A DNA stretch of 49,980 bases. Source: a virus. The notes beneath the pieces are model-generated. The model saw only the letters and a list, made by a program, of their open reading frames with translations, made no database searches and was not told the origin of the DNA. The DNA is taken from the IMG/VR virus record IMGVR_UViG_3300042731_003506, positions 1-49,980 of that record, one strand, 5' to 3'. The position numbers were made by a program, and so were the translations under genes. This document shows, piece after piece, positions 1 to 7,764 of the stretch; position 1 is the stretch's first letter, and every line of letters starts with the position of its first letter.

Positions 1-70
1 CAGGAACCAAACGTAGTCATATTTAGGTCCAAACAGGTGCCGGGCGGGTACTGGAAAACGGTTAGTCAGC
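1..70. repeat. terminal direct repeat, left copy
   Basis: These 70 bases are identical to bases 49911-49980. DNA polymerase A reads through in frame when the two copies are merged, so this is either the overlap left by assembling a circular or circularly permuted genome or a short terminal redundancy. I cannot tell an assembly overlap from real ends. Confidence 0.97.
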
Positions 71-1074
71 ACCCCCGGCTTCTGTACGTTCTGCATGTTA
101 GGGTTTTCCACAGCCTGCCTGCCCGTGTCCGCCTGGCTTACATATATGCCGGGGTGTATCAGCCCATCGGTGTTGGCGAATTTGAGGTAGGATTGAATAA
201 TGGGCAAGCTGTATGTATAACTGCGGTATTTCAGCACCATGTCCAGCACGGGGTGTTCCACCTCGGGGTCCTGCTCCCAGGTGGCAAATACCTCCTTGTC
301 CATGCTGGGCTTGCCCGTTTTTTCGCTGCGCTTAATAACAGGCAATTTAAGCTCTTCAAATAGCAGTTTCCGCATGTCCTCACCCCTGGGGTTAATGGTG
401 CGCCCCAGGGTACCGCATATCTGGCGCAGCACCGCCTTGATTTCTTGCTCGAGCCGCGCCACCAGCTTGTGGGTCTCCTCCTGGCGTAGGTATAGGCCCC
501 GCTTAATAATGCGCCTGGTGGCCCAGGTAAGGGCCAGCTCGGTATTATATTCGTCCAGGAAGCCCGGGTTTTCCTTTATGTAGGGCCAGAAGGTATGGTA
601 CAGCAGCATGGTGCGCTCGGCATCAGCCCGCTGGTAGGCATCCATAATGGGCTCGGGAACTCGCTCGTACCCCAAACCCCCAGGCGTTAACCGTTTAACC
701 TTAATGTCCAGCTCCCTGCTATACCCGCACAGCTCCCACGCCAGCATGTCAAGGGCATGGGTGGGCGCCAGGTTGCGCAGTATCTTGCTCATTAATTGTG
801 TATCGTGTATGGGAGTTCCTTCGGGTAGTGGATACCCGCTTTCCACGGTGGCCCCAATGTCGAAAAGTATGTTATGCCCCACCTTAGCCACCTGGTCATC
901 ATTCCATACCTGGCGCAGCACGCGCTCGCCTTTCGCCCTGCGGGTGGCTGTGCGGTCAAATCGATAGACATCTGTACTGCCCCGCGCATCGCACAGCGAA
1001 TACGCGAACACACGGGCACCCTGGTGGTACAGGGCACCCCCAGCGGTTTCCACGTCAAATGTTATCGGTATCAT
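1..1074 (-). CDS. polA: family A DNA polymerase, N-terminal part (gene continues at the other end of the window)
   Basis: This is the replicative phage DNA polymerase, residues 1-358 of about 598. The start is the ATG at 1074, read as MIPITFDVET. The 3'-5' exonuclease is intact: Exo I with D7 and E9, Exo II with N68 and D72, and Exo III with Y147-x3-D151. After it come thumb and palm sequences, including the NPRGEDMRKLL and QADTGRQAVENPNMQN regions typical of Pol I. Crossing from base 1 to base 49910 keeps the frame, and the next residues, IDYAGQE, are motif A. There is no 5'-3' exonuclease domain. It overlaps the upstream gene by 20 bases. Identification is firm. Confidence 0.95.
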   Translation of the reverse strand, partial: MIPITFDVETAGGALYHQGARVFAYSLCDARGSTDVYRFDRTATRRAKGERVLRQVWNDDQVAKVGHNILFDIGATVESGYPLPEGTPIHDTQLMSKILRNLAPTHALDMLAWELCGYSRELDIKVKRLTPGGLGYERVPEPIMDAYQRADAERTMLLYHTFWPYIKENPGFLDEYNTELALTWATRRIIKRGLYLRQEETHKLVARLEQEIKAVLRQICGTLGRTINPRGEDMRKLLFEELKLPVIKRSEKTGKPSMDKEVFATWEQDPEVEHPVLDMVLKYRSYTYSLPIIQSYLKFANTDGLIHPGIYVSQADTGRQAVENPNMQNVQKPGVLTNRFPVPARHLFGPKYDYVWFL

Positions 1075-1453
1075 TAAACAGTTCACCGCTAAGTATGCGT
1101 CTGTATTGTACGGGATCACGCAGGTTGCTAAGCGCAATGTCAATAATATCGCGGATTTCTTTGCCGGAGTTTGTTTCCGCAAACGCCGCTTCCACAGCAT
1201 CACGGTCGCCATAGTGATTGACGCTAAACTGCCAATCAGCCAAACATCCCAACCAATTAGCGTAATTAAGCGCCTCAGCTTTAGTTCTTATTGACGCGTG
1301 TCCTGTAAGTGTAAGAGACATAGTGGTACCCACATGAGCGACAGCCCATCCATCACCATTAAGCTGTTTATGAACTACCAAGCCAGGTCTTTTGGTTGCA
1401 TATGCCCGAACCGTAACCCACTCATTTCTAGTAGTCCTTATTTTAAACTGCAT
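1055..1453 (-). CDS. hypothetical protein upstream of polA
   Basis: I do not recognise this 132-residue protein. It is soluble, with no membrane segment or cysteine motif, and starts MQFKIRTTRNEW. A ribosome binding site of the GGAGGAG type lies a few bases before its ATG, and its end overlaps the start of DNA polymerase A by 20 bases. The two are therefore probably translationally coupled. A long stem-loop lies just upstream, before the ribosome binding site. The position suggests a role in replication, but nothing in the sequence shows it. Confidence 0.75.
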   Translation of the reverse strand: MQFKIRTTRNEWVTVRAYATKRPGLVVHKQLNGDGWAVAHVGTTMSLTLTGHASIRTKAEALNYANWLGCLADWQFSVNHYGDRDAVEAAFAETNSGKEIRDIIDIALSNLRDPVQYRRILSGELFNDTDNI

Positions 1454-1469
1454 AATATCATACTCCTCC

Positions 1470-1540
1470 AGGCTAGGGTACCAGGCACCACCTGGCAGAT
1501 GGCAAACCAGGCACCGTCCGGCACCTGGTACCCATAGCCT
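1470..1540 (-). promoter_or_regulatory. stem-loop in the leader of the gene before polA
   Basis: GGGTACCAGG at 1476-1485 pairs with CCTGGTACCC at 1524-1533. The stem extends outward with AGGCTA (1470-1475) and TAGCCT (1535-1540) across one bulged base, giving 16 pairs. Inside are smaller CCAGG/CCTGG palindromes. It fills the 108-base gap between two minus-strand genes. There is no U-tract after it, so RNA processing or control of translation fits as well as termination. GGTACC also sits in the two larger non-coding elements of this genome. Confidence 0.6.
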
Positions 1541-1561
1541 CGACTAGGGATTAGGCGGGGC

Positions 1562-2719
1562 CTATTTCTTTTTGCCTGCTGTCTTTTTCTTTGCGGGAGC
1601 GGCCCACGTTATAACCACGTCCAGGTTATCCAGCATTTCTGCTTCCCTGGGGGCTACTCTTTCTCTGTGCCACTCGAACTCCGCAACCTTATCGGACAGG
1701 GTGGCAATGGTGTCGGCCTCGTCAACCTTGATCCGCTGGGCCTGGCAGAAGGCCACCAGCTCGGTTAATACCGCCTGGTCGTCGCCAGCAGGTTCGGTTT
1801 CGCCACCAGCCTGCCCCACCACCGTTATGTCCGCGAACGGGTGGTTATCCTCGTCGCCGTCTTCGAACTTAACCGTGGCGGTTTCGTTCTTGGGGTTTAC
1901 CGCTGTGATGGTGCCCTTAAACAGCTCGCCACCATCGTACTCCACCTCCACCACCGCGCCCAGGGTGGGTATGCCATCCGCAGGCGCAGGCTGGGCCGGG
2001 GCGGGTTCCGCTGCGGGGGTGGCGGGGCTGCTGCCCAGCTCGCCCAACTTTGCCAGCAAAGCCTTGTCGTCGTCATCCAGGTTGCCCGCAGCATCCTCGG
2101 CCTGCCAGTCGTCCTCGCCTATCTTGGCCTTCAGGGTGGCAGCGGTGTCGCTTTGGCCCACCTGTATCTGCCACGCCTCGCAGAACGCCACCATCTCGTC
2201 GTACATGTCGTCCACGTCGCCACCCGTGGCGGAGGGTGCCTGGGCCTCCGTGGTTTGTGTGGTGGGCGCAGCAGCGGGGGTGGTCGTGCCACCCGTTCCG
2301 TATTCCACCAGCTTCTGGATATACAGATTCTGAAAATCACCGCTGTGCTTCACCCGCACCGTAACAATGGGAGCAGCGTCCGCGATTTGGGCGATTACAT
2401 CGGGCAGGTCCCGTATGTCATCGGGGGGCTGGAAGCCCATTTGGGTTATCCATTGGGCTATAAACCGAGGCCCCAGGTCAGTCTGAAGCTGCATGTAATC
2501 GTGGGCCACACGCCCCGTCTGCTCCCCGTCCATAACCACATGCTCGCGGTGTATTTGCAGGTTTCCGCTGCTCATACTTTCCGTCAGTTCCGCTGCCTGG
2601 AGCTGCATTTTATACTGCCCTGGCGGTATGCGGTTATCCTCAAATGGGGCGTCCATTTGCTCCTTCCAGTTTGCCTGCATATCGCCCAGGCGTTCCGTGA
2701 AAACATTATCTTCCGCCAT
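1562..2719 (-). CDS. DUF669-like protein with Tudor/KOW-like domain and Lys tail
   Basis: The first 140 of 385 residues resemble DUF669 proteins of phage replication and recombination modules, which may bind single-stranded DNA: a short acidic start, IPPGQYKMQLQ, then a region with RFIAQWITQMG and VTVRVKHSGDFQN. Two related helical segments follow, MVAFCEAWQIQVGQSDT near 175 and LVAFCQAQRIKVDEADT near 320. A small beta-barrel-like domain (VEVEYDGGELFKGTITAVN) sits between them. The protein ends in a lysine-rich tail. Pro/Ala/Thr-rich linkers join the parts. The neighbouring Sak4-like ATPase and Cas4-like nuclease support a recombination role. DUF669 membership is inferred by eye; the repeats and the tail are visible. 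Confidence 0.7.
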   Translation of the reverse strand: MAEDNVFTERLGDMQANWKEQMDAPFEDNRIPPGQYKMQLQAAELTESMSSGNLQIHREHVVMDGEQTGRVAHDYMQLQTDLGPRFIAQWITQMGFQPPDDIRDLPDVIAQIADAAPIVTVRVKHSGDFQNLYIQKLVEYGTGGTTTPAAAPTTQTTEAQAPSATGGDVDDMYDEMVAFCEAWQIQVGQSDTAATLKAKIGEDDWQAEDAAGNLDDDDKALLAKLGELGSSPATPAAEPAPAQPAPADGIPTLGAVVEVEYDGGELFKGTITAVNPKNETATVKFEDGDEDNHPFADITVVGQAGGETEPAGDDQAVLTELVAFCQAQRIKVDEADTIATLSDKVAEFEWHRERVAPREAEMLDNLDVVITWAAPAKKKTAGKKK

Positions 2720-2763
2720 AGTAATACTCCTTTCGTTTAATGGTTAATGCTAGAGCCCGCACC

Positions 2764-2970
2764 CTATGCCGGCGGACCTAAAAAGTACCTGCTGCGATTT
2801 CCTACCACTGAACCCACCCACCCTTCCTGCATAGTTTTACCGGACAGGTCGGGTTCGTTATCGAGACACCATTGCACCGCTGCTTCGAAATCTGCCTCCT
2901 CCACATAGTACGGGCCGTGTACGGTGTCCTCGGTGTCCTTGATTATTACCTCGGTCATGGGATTTGCCAT
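2764..2970 (-). CDS. small hypothetical protein
   Basis: This is a 68-residue acidic protein beginning MANPMTEVIIKD, with an AAAGGAG ribosome binding site before the ATG. It lies between the Sak4-like ATPase and the DUF669-like gene, with gaps of fewer than 50 bases on both sides, so it is probably in the same transcript. I recognise no domain; YYVEEADFEAAVQWCLDN is predicted to be mostly helical. No function can be assigned. Confidence 0.7.
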   Translation of the reverse strand: MANPMTEVIIKDTEDTVHGPYYVEEADFEAAVQWCLDNEPDLSGKTMQEGWVGSVVGNRSRYFLGPPA

Positions 2971-2988
2971 AGTAATACTCCTTTGCTG

Positions 2989-3867
2989 CTACTTTTTCTT
3001 GGCAGCCTTTTTCTTGCGTTTAGCGGGAGCACCCGCCCCCTGGGGGGCACCAGCACCCCCACTCTTTTTAGCTTTATCCAAAGCCCCCGCCACCGACAGG
3101 AAGGTTTCCTTTGCGGGCAGCAGTGTGGTGGGGTCAAGTCCGGCGTGCTGCCCTAGGAAGCCAGCTTTAAGGGCTTCATGCCCGCCTTCCTCCAGCAGGG
3201 GCATAATAGGGGGAAAACGACCAGCTACCTTACGGTGGCCCGCCCACACCAGTTCGTCACCGTGGCACACCATAGCCCGCACGGTTCTGCCCTCCACGTC
3301 ACGGAAATATTCGCAGTACATGGCTATGTCCACCAGGGCCTCGATAACCTTGCGGGCCTGCCCTGGCAGGCTGGGTATGATGCGGGAGTACTTGGCCCCG
3401 CTGCGCTGTTTGATTTCGATCTCCTGGGCGTGGCAGGTAAACACCACCCCCCGCCCCGTGTTAACGATGCGCTTGATGGCTTCCGTGAATTCTACCCGCA
3501 CCTGGTTCCAGCTCTTTCCGAAGTCCTCCTTCCCGCTGCTGCTCTCCCCTGGGTAGGGTATGCCCATCCTGATGCAGACGTGCGCCAGGGCCATGTTATA
3601 AGCCTGCGCCACGGTGTCGATGCCCACGGTGGAGAACCTGCTGGTATCGGCCTCCAGGTCCTTGACCACGTCTAACATGTCCTGCCAGCATTTAATGGGC
3701 ACCTCGAATATCTCCAGGCCCTTGGTACCAGGCTCGGTGGGGAGTACCAGCATGTCATCCCATTGCGCCAGGAGGGTGGTCTTGCCTATTTTTTCACGCC
3801 CATATATGAGCCAGGTGTATTTACCCATGTCCAGCACGGGCTTTTTCTTGCGTTTAGGTAAAGCCAT
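2989..3867 (-). CDS. AAA/RecA-like ATPase, Sak4-type single-strand annealing protein
   Basis: This 292-residue P-loop ATPase resembles Sak4-type phage recombinases, which are RecA-like proteins that promote strand annealing with a partner single-strand-binding protein. The Walker A motif is GREKIGKTT at about residues 23-31. A Walker B-like STVGIDTVAQAY lies near 95-105 and VVFTCHAQEIE near 150. The end is a disordered Gly/Pro linker plus a tail rich in Lys (AKRKKKAAKKK). An ATG three bases further upstream is possible, but this ATG has the better spacing to AAAGGAGG. It overlaps the Cas4-like nuclease gene at the stop/start, which points to a coupled recombination unit. Confidence 0.85.
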   Translation of the reverse strand: MALPKRKKKPVLDMGKYTWLIYGREKIGKTTLLAQWDDMLVLPTEPGTKGLEIFEVPIKCWQDMLDVVKDLEADTSRFSTVGIDTVAQAYNMALAHVCIRMGIPYPGESSSGKEDFGKSWNQVRVEFTEAIKRIVNTGRGVVFTCHAQEIEIKQRSGAKYSRIIPSLPGQARKVIEALVDIAMYCEYFRDVEGRTVRAMVCHGDELVWAGHRKVAGRFPPIMPLLEEGGHEALKAGFLGQHAGLDPTTLLPAKETFLSVAGALDKAKKSGGAGAPQGAGAPAKRKKKAAKKK

Positions 3868-4871
3868 CATTCCACCTCCTTTGGTATGTCGGTATCAAGC
3901 TCGGGGAATATGCGCTCCCGCTCTACATACCCCGCAGGGGTGCCCTGGGCGCACGCCTGCAAGTAATTGCACCGCCCATAGACCGTAGTGCAAGCCGCCT
4001 CGTTCTTGTATGTGGGCAGGCGGCCATTAAGCCACGCCTCGAAGTCTTGTAATTTGATAGCCAAGTCATCCCGGAATGCTCGGATTACCTTCTTCGGGTA
4101 GGCCAGCTCAAACCGCACGAAGTAGAACTCGGGGCGTTTGGCCGCATCGTCTGCCACCCGCTGGCAGAACGCCCCCCAGTCCTCGTCCTTGCCCTGGCGA
4201 AGCTGGGGCCTGCGCACTATGTTATACAGCACGCCCCCCATGCGCTTGCCCACCATTTCCAGCTCGGTGTTCAGCAGGTAGAACAGGTTCTGGAAGTCGA
4301 AGGCCAGGGTGTCGTTAAGCTCGGCGGTCCTTATCTGCCCCTTGAACTTGGTTTCCAGCACCCACAGGGCAGACTTGACCCTGAACACCCCGTCCCGTTT
4401 GCCCCGCAGCAGGTACCCGTCGAAGTCGTTAGCAAACTCCTGCTCCAGCCCCACCCATTTAAGCCTGGTGAAATCGGTGGCGTAGAACTTGGCATATTCC
4501 TGCATAAGGCTGGGCAGCACCCATTCTATGTACTCCAAGTCTTCCAGCAGTCCCTGGTCCGCCATAACTGCCCGCTCCCGCTCCGACCAGGTACCCACCA
4601 GGCTAACCGCGAGCTGGCGGACCTCCTCGCCCAGGGCGTCCAGCTTGCGTGGTCGTTTGTTCTGCGCATAATACCTGTAGATGCCCTCCAGCACCTCGTG
4701 GCCTGCGGTGCCGAACAGCAGAGGCAGCCTGCTGCCGGGCTGTTCCCACATATCCAGCCACCACCTGCACCGCACTCGGCAGTCGATGAACATGCCCAGC
4801 AAACCCTGGGTGACGCCATGCTCGGGCAGGGAATAGCCGCTGTTAAATTTCAAACCTTTTAATTTTACCAT
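3867..4871 (-). CDS. Cas4/RecB-like PD-(D/E)XK nuclease with likely Fe-S cluster
   Basis: This 334-residue protein has the PD-(D/E)XK core: a conserved FGTAGHE helix (His near 58), RGKRDGVF with Asp near 160, and LETKFKG with E and K near 173-175. One or two N-terminal cysteines (CRVRC near 31-35) and three C-terminal cysteines (C-x6-C-x5-C near 294-307) match the split Fe-S binding pattern of Cas4, AddB and Dna2 nucleases. It probably acts as a DNA exonuclease in recombination with the adjacent Sak4-like ATPase. The start three bases downstream of the ATGA overlap is chosen for its AAGGAGG spacing. No cas1 or cas2 is present, so this is not a CRISPR gene. Confidence 0.85.
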   Translation of the reverse strand: MVKLKGLKFNSGYSLPEHGVTQGLLGMFIDCRVRCRWWLDMWEQPGSRLPLLFGTAGHEVLEGIYRYYAQNKRPRKLDALGEEVRQLAVSLVGTWSERERAVMADQGLLEDLEYIEWVLPSLMQEYAKFYATDFTRLKWVGLEQEFANDFDGYLLRGKRDGVFRVKSALWVLETKFKGQIRTAELNDTLAFDFQNLFYLLNTELEMVGKRMGGVLYNIVRRPQLRQGKDEDWGAFCQRVADDAAKRPEFYFVRFELAYPKKVIRAFRDDLAIKLQDFEAWLNGRLPTYKNEAACTTVYGRCNYLQACAQGTPAGYVERERIFPELDTDIPKEVE

Positions 4872-5440
4872 CATTTCCTCCTTGCAATAGTCTGCGCAAT
4901 GGCCTCACTCAGCCTGCGCACATAGCTGACGTACATGGGGCTGCCTACCCCGCCCTTACCTAGCAGATACCTGGGATGCTGAAAATGGTAAGAGCAGGCC
5001 CAGGTGCTGCCATAGAACTGGTTCGTCAACTTGCCTAGTAGTATAACTAGAGCAGGCTGTACCAGCTTATGGGTGGCCTGCACCCTGGGCACACATGCCC
5101 ATATCTCCTCGGGGGCGGGGTCCCTGTTTGGCCCATACTTGCTATCACAGGGCCTGCACCCCACCATATTCGTAATGAAGTATGTCGGGGTCCGAGCCAG
5201 CACCCCTCCGTCGCGCACAGCCATCTCGGTGGCATGACTTATTATAACTTGAAGCAACCTGCCTGATTCCCCCACAAAGGGCTGGCCCAGCAGGTTCTCC
5301 GTCTTGCCGGGGCCGAGGCCCACAAACAATATGTCCGCAGGCATGGCCCCGCGTCCCAGCACCACCTGACGTCGGTGGCGGTGCAGGCCGCACCGCTGGC
5401 AGCCCTTCCATTCAGCTAGTTGCTGCATGGCCCAAGTCAT
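4871..5440 (-). CDS. uracil-DNA glycosylase, family 4-like, Fe-S
   Basis: This 189-residue protein carries the family 4/5 uracil-DNA glycosylase pattern: CQRCGLH (C14, C17) near the N-terminus, ILFVGLGPGKTENLLGQPFVG at 37-57, further cysteines near 95, 98 and 116 that would complete a 4Fe-4S site, and HP at 155-156 where the family has its HPS-type motif. The family's usual GEAPG is GLGPG here. Such enzymes remove uracil from DNA; close relatives were once annotated as phage SPO1 DNA polymerase-related proteins. It overlaps both neighbours and lies inside the replication/repair block. Confidence 0.85.
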   Translation of the reverse strand: MTWAMQQLAEWKGCQRCGLHRHRRQVVLGRGAMPADILFVGLGPGKTENLLGQPFVGESGRLLQVIISHATEMAVRDGGVLARTPTYFITNMVGCRPCDSKYGPNRDPAPEEIWACVPRVQATHKLVQPALVILLGKLTNQFYGSTWACSYHFQHPRYLLGKGGVGSPMYVSYVRRLSEAIAQTIARRK

Positions 5441-5795
5441 ATTCCAGGTGCAGGGGTTTGGGCAGGCCGCCCAGGGGACGCTCGAACTTAATGGTTACAC
5501 GCCCGCTGGGGTAGACCCACAGCTCCCATGCCTTGCAGTGCATGTCCAGAAAGGGCATACGAACGTTCGTCAGGTTTGCCCGCACTATGCGTGCCAGCAG
5601 GTACTGGAAGCCTGGTATGCCCTCCCCTTGCAGGCTGGCTACGAATTTCTTCCTGTGCAGGCGTGCCAGCCTGGTAGGGCCACCAACTTGGATAGATTCG
5701 CGCACCTTGCCCTTCTTGCGCCACGCATGTTCCAGGGCCAGATCCACCACCGATTTTTCCCTGGTGGTGTATCTCTGTTCTTCCGTTTGTGCCAT
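5412..5795 (-). CDS. hypothetical protein
   Basis: This 127-residue basic protein starts MAQTEEQRYTTREK after an AAAGGAGAG ribosome binding site and overlaps the uracil-DNA glycosylase gene by 29 bases. I recognise no family. The sequence is a helical N-terminal half rich in Arg and Lys followed by a beta-rich half (WELWVYPSGRVTIKFE). Its position between the RuvC-like resolvase and the glycosylase suggests a DNA-related role, which is inference from context alone. Confidence 0.75.
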   Translation of the reverse strand: MAQTEEQRYTTREKSVVDLALEHAWRKKGKVRESIQVGGPTRLARLHRKKFVASLQGEGIPGFQYLLARIVRANLTNVRMPFLDMHCKAWELWVYPSGRVTIKFERPLGGLPKPLHLEYDLGHAATS

Positions 5796-5810
5796 CTTTT
5801 CTCTCCTTTG

Positions 5811-6350
5811 TTAACCGTTTAAAAGCCCGGCCATGTGCAAACCCATACCCACCGCGTCTGCCTCGTGGTTACGATACACCTGGTGCAGGATACGCCCTAT
5901 GCGGGCCTGTAATACCTTTTTATTCATTTGCCCCTTCCACTCAGTGGGCGTCACGGTGGTGGCGTTCCACCCGCAATCCCATGCCACCCGCAGTATCATA
6001 CCCGACAGGGATGTGAGCATAACCAAGTCGCCCTTAACGCTGGCTGCGTGGGATACAGCGCTGCCAGAATAGAACTCGGGTATTTCAATGGCAAGGGTGG
6101 CCTGTGCGCCTTGCTGGGGCACTAGCTCCTGCAATACCGCGCCCAGGTTGCTGCTGATCATAATCGCACGGGTTAGCCAATGCAAATCGCGGTCGGGCAC
6201 AGCCAGGCGCACCACCCCAGTGCGCTGGGGGTGGGCACCTCCACCTCCCCGCATGGTATGGTTATATTCCTCACCTTGCCACAGTTTGGGCCAATACGCC
6301 CACCCGGTGCCTTCGAAGCCTGGGTCGACTGTCACCAGGTTATCTATCAC
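5811..6350 (-). CDS. RuvC-like Holliday junction resolvase
   Basis: This 179-residue protein has an RNase H fold of the RuvC type: VTVDPGFEGTGWA at the N-terminus with D9, LAIEIPEF with E89, and a C-terminal HEADAVGMG with D165. PTEWKGQMNK near 135-144 matches the RuvC segment that precedes the last catalytic residues. It would cut branched DNA, resolving recombination or packaging intermediates. It overlaps the SNF2 helicase gene by 11 bases. Confidence 0.85.
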   Translation of the reverse strand: MIDNLVTVDPGFEGTGWAYWPKLWQGEEYNHTMRGGGGAHPQRTGVVRLAVPDRDLHWLTRAIMISSNLGAVLQELVPQQGAQATLAIEIPEFYSGSAVSHAASVKGDLVMLTSLSGMILRVAWDCGWNATTVTPTEWKGQMNKKVLQARIGRILHQVYRNHEADAVGMGLHMAGLLNG

Positions 6351-7764
6351 GTCCGTGCCTCCTTTGCTCTATGGCCTGGGCCAGCTTGCTGGCTGTTACG
6401 CTGGCCTCTTTTTTGAGCACCACCATGTCGTATATGTCCCAGTCCACGGTGTCGCGCACCACAAAGTCGATGATCAGGACTGCTTTCTGGCTGCCTGCCA
6501 CCACGATGCGGTCCTCGCTTTGCTGCCGGGTTTCGTTGCCCAGGGGGGTGCTGTAGTATATGGCTGCGCTTGCGGTGCCCAGGTTGATGCCATACTTGGC
6601 AAGCTCCACCTGGCACAGCAACACAGGGAATTCACCATTGCGAAACTTCTGGATAATTTCAGCCCGCACCATAACCTTAGTGTCGCCCACCAGAATATTA
6701 TGGGGTATGTTAGCAGCCCGCAAAGCATCGGCGCAGGCAGCAAGTTCATCGTTAAAGGCTGCCCACACCACCACCCGCTGCCCTTTCAGCTCGCCCTGCA
6801 TAAGCCACACCACCTCGCGAGCTTTTGCGTCCCAAACGTAGTCGGCCTGGGGCGACGGTGGTTCCTGATCATTGGGCACAAACCCTCCACACATTCTGCG
6901 CAGCCATACCTGCTGCACCGTGCGCCATTGAGTCTGCGCCTGCACCTGCCCACCATGCTCCACCAGCCACTCCTCCTCCAGCGTGTCGTATGCCTTACGC
7001 AGTTCGGCTGACATGGTAAACACCCTCTTCTGATATATCTTCAGCTGATCCAAACCTACATCCTCCCTGCGTAGTATAAAAGCCCGCTTGCCCAAGTGCC
7101 CAAGCATACGTTCGCGCACACCAGGCTTCATCATCCAGTCGTACATGAACTGCGTGCAATTGCGGGCACGGAACGACCAGAATGAGCGGTGGCCCAGGTA
7201 GTGCCCATCCAGGTACAGCATGGGGCATACCACATCCAGCTCGCTTTCCGGCATGGGCGTGCCCGTTAGCCACCAGCGGTGGGGCACGCCCCTAAACCCT
7301 TGCAGGTGGTGGCGTGTAACCTGGGCCTTCGGGTTCTTGATAAAATGCTCATCCAGCACCACCGCATCCCAGGGGTACGCAGCCAGGGCGTCACCTATTG
7401 CCAGGTGGCCCTCCTTATTAACGAGGCACCACCTATGGCCCTCCGACAGGGCCTCGTGCCTTTGCTGGCGTTCGCCTACCAGGTACGCTATGTCAGCCTC
7501 CCCATCCTGGCGCAGCTCATCCTCCCAGGTGCCCAGCACGGTGCTGGGTGCTACCACCAGCACCCGCAGCCCTTTGTCAGAGCTGCGGGGCTGGTATAGC
7601 TTAATGGTACGAATGGCGACCAGCGTTTTACCCAGGCGCATTTCCATGCACAGGGCTGGATTTTGCTCCCGCCTGCAATAAGCGAAGGCTGGCACCTGAT
7701 GTGGTGCCAGCCTTCGCAGCGTTCCGGTCGGGGGGTGCTGTCTACTTTTTAACTTTTTTCCCAC
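6340..7764 (-). CDS. SNF2-family DNA helicase/translocase
   Basis: This 474-residue superfamily 2 ATPase has motif Q (LAPHQ near 19-23), Walker A EMRLGKT at 41-47, motif II LDEH at 137-140, motif III LTGTP at 166-170, and helicase C-terminal motifs ending in QSEDRIVVAGSQ at 415-426. In motif VI the second arginine of the usual QxxDRxxRxGQ is replaced by valine (V422). The start is a GTG inside the lysine-rich tail coding of the upstream gene, with AAGAAGG about 9 bases before it. A perfect 15-bp inverted repeat lies in its first codons. Phage SNF2 proteins are thought to remodel replication or recombination intermediates. Confidence 0.88.
   Translation of the reverse strand: MGKKLKSRQHPPTGTLRRLAPHQVPAFAYCRREQNPALCMEMRLGKTLVAIRTIKLYQPRSSDKGLRVLVVAPSTVLGTWEDELRQDGEADIAYLVGERQQRHEALSEGHRWCLVNKEGHLAIGDALAAYPWDAVVLDEHFIKNPKAQVTRHHLQGFRGVPHRWWLTGTPMPESELDVVCPMLYLDGHYLGHRSFWSFRARNCTQFMYDWMMKPGVRERMLGHLGKRAFILRREDVGLDQLKIYQKRVFTMSAELRKAYDTLEEEWLVEHGGQVQAQTQWRTVQQVWLRRMCGGFVPNDQEPPSPQADYVWDAKAREVVWLMQGELKGQRVVVWAAFNDELAACADALRAANIPHNILVGDTKVMVRAEIIQKFRNGEFPVLLCQVELAKYGINLGTASAAIYYSTPLGNETRQQSEDRIVVAGSQKAVLIIDFVVRDTVDWDIYDMVVLKKEASVTASKLAQAIEQRRHGRDR
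7682..7717 (-). promoter_or_regulatory. perfect 15-bp hairpin inside the start of the SNF2 gene
   Basis: GCGAAGGCTGGCACC at 7682-7696 is exactly complementary to 7703-7717, with a 6-base loop. The hairpin begins 24 bases after the stop of the upstream zinc-finger gene and encodes the RRLAPHQVPAFA segment of the helicase. There is no U-tract. It may end or stabilise the upstream message, or hold back translation of the helicase. The palindrome is seen directly; its function is inferred. Confidence 0.7.

Noticed and set aside
2924-3556. Plus-strand frame of 210 codons over the Sak4-like gene
   Set aside because: Low-complexity Ser/Pro/Arg composition, antisense to a gene with clear ATPase motifs.
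3867-4871. Cas4 of a CRISPR system
   Set aside because: The nuclease has Cas4-like cysteines, but no other cas gene and no repeat-spacer array exist in the window; its neighbours are phage recombination genes.
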